This document shows, in pieces, positions 18,554 to 27,479 of a stretch of DNA of 64,000 nucleotides (positions within the stretch are counted from its first letter, which is position 1; each line of letters starts with the position of its first letter). The stretch is taken from NCBI GenBank assembly GCA_046349435.1, contig JAXMCI010000045.1, forward strand, positions 1 through 64,000. The letters are read 5' to 3'. The stretch is from JAXMCI01 sp046349435 (GTDB lineage Bacteria; Pseudomonadota; Alphaproteobacteria; Dongiales; Dongiaceae). The notes beneath the pieces are model-generated. The model was not told the DNA's origin, made no database searches, and saw only the letters and a list, made by a program, of their open reading frames with translations. The position numbers were made by a program, and so were the translations under genes.

Positions 18554-20213
18554 ATGAATCCCGAGGCCACGCCGCCGCCGCGCACCCGTCCCTGGCTCGG
18601 CTATTGCCTGGCGGTGGTCGGGCCACTTGCCGCGCTGGCCTTCCGCATGGCGCTCGGGCCGAAGCTCTCCGGCTTTCCCTTCCTTACCTTCTACCCGCCG
18701 ATCCTGCTCGCCGCCTTCGTCGGCGGGCTGTGGCCGGGGCTCCTGTCGATCCTGCTGTCGGGCCTGCTCTGCTCATACTACCTGCTGCCGCCCGCCAACA
18801 CGCTGGCGCCGGCCAGCGGCTCGGACTGGCTCGGGCTTGGCCTCTTCCTGCTGGTCACGCTGCTGATGACCGGCCTGATCCACGCCATGCAGCGGGCCAA
18901 CGGCGGCTGCGCCGGTCGCAGGCGGCGCTGGCCGGACTCAACCGGGAACTCGAGACGCGGGTGGCGGCCGCACCCGCGAGCTCGCCGAGGCCAATGCCCG
19001 GCTGACCGCCGAGATGCAAGGCCGCGAAGCGGCCGAGGCGCGGGTCCGGCAGGCGCAGAAGATGGAGGTGCTGGGCCAGCTCACCGGCGGGGTCGCGCAC
19101 GACTTCAACAACATGCTGGCGATCGTCATCGGCAGCCTCGACATCGCCCAGCGCCGCCTGGGCAAGGGCAGCACCGACGTGCTGCGCCAGATCGACAGCG
19201 CGATGGACGGTGCCAAGCGCGCAGCCGTGCTGACGCAGCGGCTGCTCGCCTTCTCCCGCCGCTCGCCGCTGATGCCGGCGGTGACCGACGTCAACGGGCT
19301 GGTCGGCGGCATGGCCGAGCTGCTGCGCCGCACCCTGGGCGAGCCGGTCGCGTTGGAATGCGTGCTGGCCGGCGGGCTGTGGCGCACCCGGGTCGATCCC
19401 GGCCAGCTCGAGAGCGCCATCCTCAACCTCGCGGTCAACGCCCGTGACGCCATGCCCGGCGGCGGCAAGCTGACCATCGAGACGCTGAACGCTCATCTCG
19501 ACGACGACTACGCCGCGCAGCACCACGAGGTCGTCGCCGGCCAGTACGTCGCGGTGGCGGTGAGCGACACCGGCACCGGCATGCCGCCCGAGGTCGCCGC
19601 CCGCGCCTTCGACCCGTTCTTCACGACGAAGAAGAGCGGCCTCGGCACCGGGCTGGGCCTCAGCCAGGTCTACGGCTTCGTCAAGCAGTCGGGCGGCCAC
19701 GTGAAGATCTACAGCGAGCCCGGCCAGGGCACGACGGTGAAGGTCTACCTGCCGCGCGACAGCGCGGCCGCGGCCGCCGCGCTCGCCAGCATCGACGGCA
19801 TGCCGGTGCCGGCCCTGGTGCCGCCCGGCGGCTCGCCCGAGGAGATCATCCTGGTCGTCGAGGACGACGAGCGGGTGCGCGGCACCACCGTCGCGGCGCT
19901 GCGCGAGCTGGGCTACACGGTGCGCCACGCCGCGTCGGGCGAGCAGGCGCTCGACCTGCTGCAGCAGATGCCGCAGCTGCGCCTGCTCTTCACCGATGTA
20001 GTGATGCCGGGAATGAGCGGCCGCGCGCTTGCCGAGGAGGCGGCGCGGCGGCGCCCGGGGATCAAGGTGCTCTACACGACCGGCTACACGGCGAACGCCA
20101 TCGTGCACAACGGCGTGGTCGACCGCGGCGTCGAGCTGATCCCGAAGCCCTTCGCGCTCGACCAGCTGGCGCGCAAGGTGCGCAGCGTGCTGGATAGCGG
20201 CGAGCGGGGGTAG
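18554..20213 (+). CDS. Hybrid sensor histidine kinase (DUF4118-HisKA-HATPase-receiver), two frameshifts
   Basis: Orphan membrane sensor with its own receiver domain. The N-terminal part (18554-~18900) has KdpD-like DUF4118 helices (FLTFYPPILLAAFVGGLWPG). The kinase core at ~19050 onward has the phospho-acceptor His in GGVAHDFNNMLA, an N-box LNLAVNARDAMP, and ATP-lid motifs SDTGTGMPPEV and GTGLGLSQVYGFV. The receiver has the acidic pair in VVEDDE and phospho-Asp in TDVVMPGMSG. Two shifts break the linker: at ~18905 into the frame reading RSQAALAGLNRELETRVAA, and at ~18965 into RTRELAEANARLTAEMQ. Each equals one missing base, and the 1660-nt span is two bases short of 554 codons. The linker coiled coil is intact in substance, so error or very recent mutation is likely. 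Confidence 0.82.
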
Positions 20214-20262
20214 CCGCCCGGCTCGCGATCCGCTGCGGCCAGGCTAGCCCCTGGCGGGTCGG

Positions 20263-20980
20263 GTGACGGAAAACAGCATCGGGGCGTCGGCTTGGCCAAG
20301 TGGCGTCGTCGCGGGTCGCCTGTCCACGCTACGGATCGCGATATCCGACGCTTCGAGGCAGCGCTTCTCGCCGCGTACCCCGACCTCACCTTCCATCTCG
20401 TGGATTGGTACAACGGCATCGTGGAGGATGTGCCGTCGCTGCTGACCGGGCGCGATGGCGTCCGGAACTGGAGCTGGGTCCATGGCTGGCGCGCCCGGCC
20501 CAAGGCTCCGCTGCTACGCTCCGTCCCGCCTCGCCCGAACGGCTTCGACGGGTACGCGCGGCTGCCACCAATTCACTTCGAATGGCTGATCAGCCGGGGA
20601 CATGCGACGCCGTGCCAACTTAGGCAGGGCCTCGTCGTAGAAGCGCTCGACGAGCACCTGTTGAACTCGACCTACGACCAGAGCCTGCCCGAGGTGCGGT
20701 CCTTCGTCGACAAGGTTTATCAGATCGCCCATAGTTGTTCGCCCGCGGCTGCCTGTGGTCGATCCGGTGACGGTTCCAGCCAGTATGGCCGGCCCACCTC
20801 GTCGGGGACGATGTCCTGTATCAATGCCAGCAAAGCCGGAGCCGGAGCTGTCTACTTCGGCACGCTGGAACGGACTATTGCGTCGCAGTTCCTCCGACTG
20901 GCAGGCGCCGGAGTGGCTCGTCGCACCGAGGCCGAGGTTCAACGGCAACCTGGGCCAGGCCCGCCGGTCTCGCGGGCCGG
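20263..20980 (+). pseudogene. Degenerate copy 1 of an unknown ~200-aa protein (homologue of 24840-25537)
   Basis: I do not recognise the family. The longest clean stretch starts at a TTG (20292) or after a GTG (20263) and reads TDRDIRRFEAALLAAYPDL, then STYDQSLPEVRSFVDKVYQI. The second copy has MTERDLGAFGTALMQAFPAI and ATYDPDDPDVRRFVDRAFRV at matching places. After about 20740 the homology continues only by switching frames (GDDVLYQCQ, then DWQAPEWLVAPRP, against GYDLLMQCR and DWSPPAWVLRGE). It therefore carries several frameshifts and is probably dead. It sits immediately before the left direct repeat, as copy 2 sits before the right one. Confidence 0.5.
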
Positions 20981-21003
20981 GCCGGGCTTCGAAACCCGCA
21001 GCG

Positions 21004-21320
21004 GCGCAGCGCCTCACCCCGCCGGCGTCTTCGGCCCGGAGTGCCAGTTCTCCTGGCTGACCTCGTCGAAGGCGACCTTGCAGACCTCGCTCGGCGCGAC
21101 GCTGGCGATCTCCGCCACGGCGGCGATGATGCGGCGGCCCATCTCGGCCTTCTTCTCGGCCGAGCGGCCGGCCTTCAGGGTGACGCGGACGAAGGGGCAT
21201 GATCCTCTCTCCTGCTATGAGCGGCCGGGCGGCCTCGTAGCCATGATAGCGCCGGGCGTAGTCCGGCGTGATCTTTCCGTCGGCGAGGTCGCGGGCGATG
21301 GCAGCGGGTCGCGGGCGGAG
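21004..21320. repeat. Left ~317-bp direct repeat: remnant of hyuB-2 3' end plus tautomerase
   Basis: By eye about 97% identical to 25576-25887, in the same orientation, with about ten differences including small indels. It contains, on the minus strand, the last ~35 codons of the hyuB-2 gene (stop at 21215-21217) and the whole tautomerase gene. The two repeats bracket a 4.3-kb segment. Confidence 0.9.
21014..21200 (-). pseudogene. Frameshifted tautomerase copy inside the left direct repeat
   Basis: Duplicate of the intact 60-aa tautomerase at 25586-25768. It has one extra C right after the start (ATGCCCC where the intact copy has ATGCCC), which destroys the frame from codon 3, and a 3-nt in-frame insertion (TTG) near the 3' end. 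It cannot make the enzyme. Confidence 0.85.
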
Positions 21321-21547
21321 GGCTGAGCGGATGCTGAGAGCTCGGTTACAGGTTCGCTGATCCGTCCCCTCAGCATCGAGCAGACCAGATCCTCCGACAG
21401 CGCCGGACAAGTCCCGACGCTTGCAGCCCTTGGCCGACGGTTCGCGACTGGCCCGCTCCATTCTCTCGGTTGGCCCGCGAAGTCCTACGTCATGCTTTAA
21501 AATGCGTTGCATCATTGGGCACGACGTGCGGGCCAGGGCGAATTTCG

Positions 21548-21576
21548 TTGACGTTCATGCTCGGCGGGATTATACG
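21548..21576 (+). promoter_or_regulatory. Sigma70-type promoter in the island
   Basis: TTGACG (21548-21553), a 17-nt spacer, then TATACG (21571-21576), in a locally AT-rich stretch that is unusual for this window. It reads toward the toxin-like gene beginning at 21708. Confidence 0.5.
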
Positions 21577-21707
21577 TAAAAATCGCATCTCTGTAAATCC
21601 ATCGACCAGCCAAGCCCGTCCCACACCTCCAGGCGGGCTACCCGCGCCCGTGGCATCGGTCGCGGAGCCACGCCGCTCATTCCCGCTCATCTTCGGAGTC
21701 GCATCGC

Positions 21708-22740
21708 ATGGCTCTTCCAATCATACCGTCCGCACGACGGCAATCTCCGTTTCGGGACGTCCAGGTCGACACCCTCCTCGCATTCGACGTGGCACGCAGC
21801 CTTGCTGGCGCGCCTCTCCTCGACAGATCGCAGATCGGCCGTATCCCGCCAGCGGCGTTCGTTCCTGCGCAATCCCCCCAAGGACCGCACGGGCGCAGCT
21901 CTGCCACCAATGCTGCGACCAACACACCCGATGGTGCAGCTCATGAGAGCGGTGGTGGAACGCCCGTGCGCAGGATACCCCCCGCAGGCAACGAGCGGAG
22001 CTGATGACCCCTGGCACCAGGTCCACCCCGAGTTCGACCTTGCGCCGGCACTCGGACCGATGCTGCCCGCCGCAGCCGCGGACTCCGCGCCGGGATGGTT
22101 TGGAGGGCCGGAAATTGGCGGGCCCCTTTCGCTGTTTCTCATGGGTTCCGCGGCCGCTGCATATCTTGCCTCGCAATCACGTCACAGCACAGCTACGCAG
22201 CGGGGGCTCCTCCAGCCGAACGATTCTATCGGGCGGCTGCGTGTCAGGTGTGGAGCACCTGCTCCTCGACCGTCACCCACACACACCGCCCCGCGGGGCC
22301 CGTTGTCAGCCCTCAACCGCCCGACACTGTCAGGCCCGACACCGAATCCGGGCCAGGTAAAGTTAGTTTTCCTGCAGGACCGGACCCGCTCGTCAAGGAG
22401 AAGATCAAGGCAGGGTCCATGACTCCGTGGTCGGATGCGTATCCGGGCATTCTCGACGTGCTCGGAAAGCGCGGTTTCATCCTTGAGAACAGAAAGGGTG
22501 GCCCTGCGACACAGAAGGACAACGACGAAATCGTCCGACTCACAGTCCAGGAACTGAAGCGACGAGGCCTCAGCGCCCAACATATTGCCGGAGCCAAGAA
22601 GAAGGAACGTCAGCTCCGCGGCCCCAGCGGAGGACATCTCGGAAGCCGCTGGCCTGGATGGATCAATTACTTATGGTCCGAACGACGATACGTTGGACTT
22701 TAACACCGCCTCAACTAAGCCGAAGTCTTTCATCTGGTGA
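21708..22740 (+). pseudogene. 5' part of a toxin-like gene, frameshifted and cut by the IS
   Basis: Unrecognised gene read in several frames. 21708-22004 gives MALPIIPSARRQSPFRDVQV and a Pro-rich stretch. About 21990-22170 (next frame) gives DDPWHQVHPEFDLAPALGPM and a hydrophobic segment GPLSLFLMGSAAAAYLAS. About 22330-22655 gives DAYPGILDVLGKRGFI, DEIVRLTVQELKRRGLSAQH and GGHLGSRWP. One extra base then leads into DGSITYGPNDDTLDFNTAST, ending at 22740 just before the IS. The order linker, hydrophobic segment, polar C-terminal domain with GSRWPD and NTAST motifs resembles polymorphic-toxin C-terminal domains from memory. That reading is inference, and no catalytic residues are proven. The composition is clearly less GC-rich than its surroundings. 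Confidence 0.45.
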
Positions 22741-22768
22741 GCGCAAGGGGCTGATCCGACTCGGCAAT

Positions 22769-24603
22769 CGGCGGATTTGGCTTTCAGCTACGGACACGCA
22801 CTGGGTTGATGTCGAGGAGCTGGAAGGCGGCCTCCCTGGAGGGGCGTCGGGGTGGAGTAGAGGGAAACGATGCTCGGGCGTAGAGCCACGCGCATCGTGT
22901 TGCGCACGAATTGCCGAGATGGCGCGAGGTCGGCGAAACTCATGGATGCGAAGGCCATCGGCTGAGCGCCCCGTCGCTTTCTTGAGCTTGGCGCTCTCGG
23001 AGGGCTCGGTTGGAGCCACCGGCGAGCTGCGCGCGGCCCTGGCGGCGGCGAGTTCGTGTCGTGGAAGAGGAGGGGCGAGTGCCTGCCGCAGATGCCACTG
23101 ACGTGGTAGGCGAGCATGGCACAGGAAGACGTGAGCCCGCACGCGCCCTGCCGCCCAGTGCCGGATCGGCCGGATCTCCAGATCCTCTTCATGCAGCGGA
23201 AGGCGCGCTCGACCCGCGACAGGTCCTTGTAGGCCTGGACCGTTCGGCAGTGCCGAGGTGCTCGGCCGGGACGCTGGTGCGGATGACATAGATGCCGTCG
23301 AGCTTGCGCCTCCTCGGCGATCCGACGTTGCGGCGCTGCCGTGCCATATGGCCGTCGCCGATCTCGAGCGCGAAGTGCTTGGCCATCTTCCGGCTGTCGA
23401 GTATCGCCTCGACGGCCAGCTGATCTCGGCGGTGCCAACGCAGGCGCTTGCGCCGCACCTGAGCCTGGATGCGGACGAGCTCGCGCTTCAGGCGACGAGC
23501 AGCGCCTTGCGCTTGCGCGCGCGCTCCTCGGCAAGGTTGGGATTGCGGCAAACACGACCAGCCGCTCGCCGGGGTAGTCCGGGCTGGTGGATCTCGGCCA
23601 GTCCCGCTCGTCGAAGAGCCGACAGCTGCAGCGGGCCCGTCGTCGGCTGCCAGCGCCCGATCGCCGGCGCGCGCAAGCATGCGGATCCAGTCGAGACCCG
23701 CCGGCGCGAGATCCTCGCGAATCCCGCGCCGCGGTGATCATGCCGCGGTCACCAACCACCACCAGTGGCTGATCGCAAGCGGTCCCTCACCTTCTCGACC
23801 TTGCGCACGCAACGCGCTCGATCGCCGTGCTGCGTGGCCGAACACCTCGACCGCGATCGCTCGTCGCGCCGGCACAGCAGCCCGTAGATGATCTGCGGCC
23901 GGTCCGCGCGATGATCGCGGCTGTGGCCGTGGCTCGCCAGCGGACAGCACCGGCCCTCGAAGTAGGAGGAGCTCACGTCGTAGAGCACAAGCACGCCGTC
24001 CTTCGAGGTGACGCCGCGCAGCCGTTCTCGATCCGCGCCTGACGCTCCAGCAGCCAATCGAGCGCCTCATACGCCTCCCGCTCCTGAACCCGCTCCCAGG
24101 CCCAGCACCGCACCCAGGCTCGTCGCCGCCGCCCTCGCCGACCGCCTCGCACGAAGCCCAGCTTCGAGCGGGGCGCGATCGACGGTCGACGATCATGCCG
24201 ACGACCAGTCCCGGTAGCGCCGCGAGGCGGCATCCTTGCTCGTGCTCAAGATCAGCCGGTCGAGCGCGAGTCTTGCGGGACCACGCCCAGCCCGGCCGCG
24301 ACATGGCCGTGCGGTAGAGCCCGCTCGACCAAGCCGCCAACGCCCGTGCCGATAACCGTCCCACCTGAGCAGCGCGCTCGCAGCCCATCGACCAAGTCAC
24401 CCTGCAGCTTGCTCGCCCGCCAGCGCGTTCTCGCGCGCGGCCCCGTTCGTCGCGGTAGCTCACGCAGCAGCACCGCCGGCGGCGAACCGCGGTTGGGCAC
24501 GGTCTCGATGAACATCCCCGCATCGAATCACAAATCGGATGCCTTGGGAACTTCACATGGACACATCCTGAACGCCCGGCCGTCGCGCCGCGGAAATCCG
24601 CCC
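22769..24603 (-). mobile_element. Degenerate IS1634-family (IS4 superfamily) insertion sequence
   Basis: About 1.83 kb. The boundaries are proposed from a 9-bp inverted pair, GGCGGATTT at 22770-22778 and its complement AAATCCGCC at 24594-24602, lying 6 nt outside the transposase stop and about 80 nt upstream of its start. The length fits the IS1634 family. No clear target-site duplication is seen. The element separates two pieces of one toxin-like gene. Confidence 0.7.
22784..24515 (-). pseudogene. IS1634-type transposase, many frameshifts
   Basis: Read across frames, this is a DDE transposase of the IS1634 type. The start is MFIETVPNRGSPPAVLLRE (24515). In order come HGHVAAGLGVV, YEALDWLLERQARIENG, the first catalytic Asp region LYDVSSSYFEGRC, the second in VVGDRGMITAAR, SPDYPGERLVV, DSRKMAKHFALEIGDGH, GIYVIRTSVPAEHLG, and the Glu region YKDLSRVERAFRCMK. 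The C-terminus is EAAFQLLDINPVRVRS, stop at 22784-22786. I count at least eight frame changes in 1.7 kb, far denser than elsewhere in the window, so the gene is inactive. Confidence 0.85.
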
Positions 24604-24843
24604 GCCGCCTCGCGTCAGGCGCAACCGGACCAAGTCGACGGCAGCTACACCAAAGACGAAGAGGACAAGCTCTCCGGCATTCGAAACCGAAAAGACGCCC
24701 TCGAGCCCAACAACAATGGTCCCACCTGGATATTTCCGAAGTCACGTGGTATCGGGCGGCCCGATTGGACCACCGCACGCGAGCGAGAGATTGGACGTTT
24801 GGTCGACGATATCATTGAGCAGCTTGATTTTCCGCCCAAATGA
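24604..24843 (+). pseudogene. 3' part of the toxin-like gene, right of the IS
   Basis: The open frame right of the IS reads VDGSYTKDEEDKLSGIRNRK, then NNNGPTWIFPKSRG and REREIGRLVDDIIEQLDF, ending in a TGA at 24841-24843. If the IS is removed, the left piece (DTLDFNTASTKP) would lead into DGSYTKDEEDK. That gives a continuous C-terminal domain with the order GSRWPD, NTAST, TKDEE, IFPK. The stop overlaps the ATG of the next gene as ATGA, a typical toxin-immunity junction. I am fairly sure the two pieces belong together, and unsure of the toxin function. Confidence 0.45.
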
Positions 24844-25537
24844 TCGGTGAAGATACGATGACCGCTGCCCACCGCACCCGCAAACGTGGCCGACAAATAT
24901 TCATGACGGAACGCGACCTGGGAGCGTTCGGCACTGCCCTTATGCAGGCATTCCCGGCAATCCGATTGCGATCCCGGACAGTTGGGGTCCGACCCTTGAC
25001 TACAAGCGCACCCTGGACGAACCGCAACACGTCGACCTCCCCTGGATCTATGCCTGATGGAGGGGCCGAATTGGGCCCCTTCAACGGGCGGAGCAGCCGC
25101 CACTGACGTCCGGCGCGGGGACCTTCGTCCTGACCAATCAGCCGGCCAAGTGCGTCATCCTCCATGAGTCACGGCGGCAACCACGGCGGATACAGCTTCC
25201 CGGCCTGCCGTCGCTCCTTCTCCACGATGCCGGCCACCTCATGGCCACCTACGATCCGGACGACCCGGATGTCCGGCGGTTCGTGGACCGCGCCTTCCGA
25301 GTCCTGGCATCGGTCACGACCAACAAGCTTGCCCTCTTCGACGCGGCCAGCCGCACGATCGTCGGCGACAGTGCCCCCTTGTGCTGGGCGGGATACGACC
25401 TGCTGATGCAGTGCCGCATGGAGCCGGACCACTATGTGGCGGTCGGCACCGACGACTCGACCGGCTATCGCACGTTTCTCGGGCCGCGTGCGGACTGGTC
25501 GCCGCCGGCGTGGGTACTGCGCGGCGAGGCGGGGTAG
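24840..25537 (+). pseudogene. Copy 2 of the unknown ~200-aa protein; candidate immunity gene, frameshifted
   Basis: Begins at the ATG overlapping the toxin-like stop (ATGATCGGTGAAGAT) and reads KRGRQIFMTERDLGAFGTAL. The frame then changes at about 24965 (NPIAIPDSWGPTLDYKRTLD) and again at about 25060. The C-terminal half is clean and in one frame from about 25090: GTFVLTNQPAKCVILHESRR, HDAGHLMATYDPDDPDVRRF, LCWAGYDLLMQCRMEPDHYV, ending RADWSPPAWVLRGEAG at 25537. It is homologous to 20263-20980. The coupling to the toxin-like gene and the presence of a diverged extra copy fit an immunity protein, but no family is recognised. Confidence 0.5.
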
Positions 25538-25575
25538 CGTCTCCTACCACTCGGGCGAGCCAATCGCCCGACCAA

Positions 25576-25887
25576 GCGCAGCGCCTCATCCCGCCGGAGT
25601 CTTCGGGCCGGAGTGCCAGTTCTCCTGGCTGACCTCGTCGAAGGCGACCCAGACCTCGCTCGGCGCGACGCTGGCGATCTCCGCCACGGCGGCGATGATG
25701 CGGCGGCCCATCTCGGCCTTCTTCTCGGCCGAGCGGCCGGCCTTCAGCGTGACGCGGACGAAGGGCATGATCCTCTCTCCGCTATGAGCGGCCGGCGGCC
25801 TCGTAGCCATGATAGCGCCGGGCGTAGTCCGGCGTGATCTTTCCGTCGGCGAGGTCGCGGGCGATGGCGGCGGGGTCGCGGGCGGAG
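25576..25887. repeat. Right ~312-bp direct repeat: functional hyuB-2 3' end plus tautomerase
   Basis: The parental copy of the repeat at 21004-21320; here it is continuous with the full hyuB-2 gene. The spacer between copy 2 of the unknown gene and this repeat differs from the one at the left end, so the shared block starts sharply at GCGCAGCGCCTCA. Confidence 0.9.
25586..25768 (-). CDS. 4-oxalocrotonate tautomerase family small enzyme
   Basis: 60-aa tautomerase with the catalytic Pro directly after the initiator Met (MPFVRVTLKAGRSAEKK) and the family region EIASVAPSEVWVAFDEV. It is the size of 4-OT subunits, which form hexamers and interconvert keto and enol forms. It follows hyuB-2 by 13 nt, suggesting a hyuA-hyuB-tautomerase operon. 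A GAGAGGA Shine-Dalgarno precedes the ATG. The substrate is unknown. Its broken duplicate is at 21014-21200. Confidence 0.85.
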   Translation of the reverse strand: MPFVRVTLKAGRSAEKKAEMGRRIIAAVAEIASVAPSEVWVAFDEVSQENWHSGPKTPAG

Positions 25888-27468
25888 CTCCCCGTGGCCG
25901 CCGCCGCCGCTCTGCTCGTGGCGGATCACGTCGCCGGCCTTGAGGCGCATGGTGACCTTGGCGGGGAGCTCGGTCTCCGCCGCGGTGCCGGGATTGAGCA
26001 CGTTGCGCGTCGGCGCGCCCTCGCCGCCGCCGGCCAGGCCGAAGGGGCGGAAGCGCTGCCGGTCGGCGCGGAGCTGCAGCACCGCCTCGTCGGCCAGCAG
26101 CCGGTAGTCGCGGATCAGGCCGAGCCCGCCGCGGAAGCGGCCGGGGCCGCCGCTGTCGGGCACGAAGCCGTAGCGCTCGATGCGCACCGGCGCCTTGGCC
26201 TCGAGCACCTCGACCGGCGTGTTCGACATGTTCTGCGAGGGGTTGGTGATGCCCTCGATGCCGTCCTTGGCCGGGCGGCCGCCCCAGGCGCCGTTGATCA
26301 TGTCGACCACCACGAAGGGCTTGCGCGCCCTGTCGTAGCCGCCGAGGCAGACCACCGTGTTGCCGCCCTCGCCCGCCGCCGGCATGCGCCGCGGCACGAT
26401 CTGGGCGAGGCAGCCGAACATGGCGTCGACGACGCGATAGCCGGTCAGCGCGCGCGCCGCCACCGGGGCCGGCGACAGCGGGTTGAGGATCGAGCCCTCC
26501 GGCGCCTTCACCGTGATGCAGCGGAACACGCCCTCGTTGTTCGGCACGTCGCGCTCCAGCGCGCAGCGCACGCTGAGATACGCGGCCGACTTGACGAAGG
26601 AGAGCGTGCTGTTGATGGCGCCGCGGACCTGCGGCGCGCTGCCGGCGAAGTCGACGGTGAGGTGGTCGCCCGCGACGGTGATCGCCACGACGATGGGGAT
26701 CGGCCGGTCGTCGAGCCCGTCCTCGTCGATATGGTCGGTGAAGCGCCAGGTGCCCTTCGGCCAGCCTGATATCGCGTCCCGGGTCAGCCGCTCGGCATAG
26801 TCGATCAGGGCGGCGAGATAGGTCTGGGTGGCGGCGGCGCCGTGGCGCGCCAGCAGCTTCAGCAGCTCGGCCTCGCCGAGCCGGCAGGCGGCGAGCTGCG
26901 CCTGCAGGTCGCCCAGCACCAGCGCCGGCAGCCGGACGTTGCTCTCGATCAGCCGCAGCAGGGTGCGGTTGGGCCGGTCCGCCTCGTAGAGCTTGGTCGG
27001 CGGGATGCGCAGCCCCTCCTGGTAGATCTCCGTCGAGTCGCTGGCGTTCGAGCCGGGGACGCGGCCGCCCATGTCGCAGTGATGCGCGATCACCACCGAG
27101 AAGCCTTGCAGCGCGTCCGCGTGGAAGATCGGCTTGATCATGAAGATGTCCGGCAGGTGCATGCCGCCGGCATAGGGGTCGTTGAGGATGATCACGTCGC
27201 CGGGATGCAGGTCGTCGCCATACATCCCGAGCACGACCGCCATGGCGTCCGGCACGGCGCCGAGATGCAGCGCCACCGTCTTGGCCTGGGTGACGATGCG
27301 CCCCTGCGGGTCGGTCAGCGTGGTCGAGTAGTCGAGCACGTCGCGCACGATCGCCGAGCGCGCCGTGCGCATCACCGTGTAGGCCATGTCGTCGACGATC
27401 GAGTCGAGCGCGCTCTTCACCACAGCGAAGGTGATCGGGTCGAGGCCGGGCGGCAGGGCGACGGTCAT
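25782..27468 (-). CDS. Hydantoinase/oxoprolinase B-type subunit (HyuB), second locus, one frameshift near the end
   Basis: HyuB family protein beginning LDPITFAVVKSALDSIVDDM, with NDPYAGGMHLPDIFMI, AHHCDMGGRVPGSNAS, TNPSQNMSNTPVEVLEAK and SGGGGHG. The frame is lost at about 25893 within a GGGG run. Reading GGG instead restores the natural tail ARDPAAIARDLADGKITPDY to a TAG at 25782. The 1687-nt span is one base too long. The duplicated tail at 21215-21320 confirms the intended 3' end. The partner hyuA-2 ends 11 nt upstream. Confidence 0.85.
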
Positions 27469-27479
27469 GCGGGTCCCCT

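Noticed and set aside
19014..20213. A separate soluble histidine kinase starting at 19014
   Set aside because: The upstream coiled-coil linker (RTRELAEANARL) and DUF4118 helices continue the same protein through two one-base shifts, so one membrane sensor is more likely.
21470..21946. A 158-codon open frame across the island promoter
   Set aside because: It runs through the -35/-10 region and a proline/arginine-rich stretch, with no ribosome site or family motif.
22721..24638. Target-site duplication AAGCCGA/AAGTCGA flanking the IS
   Set aside because: It has a mismatch and disagrees with the ends suggested by the 9-bp inverted pair; not strong enough to call.
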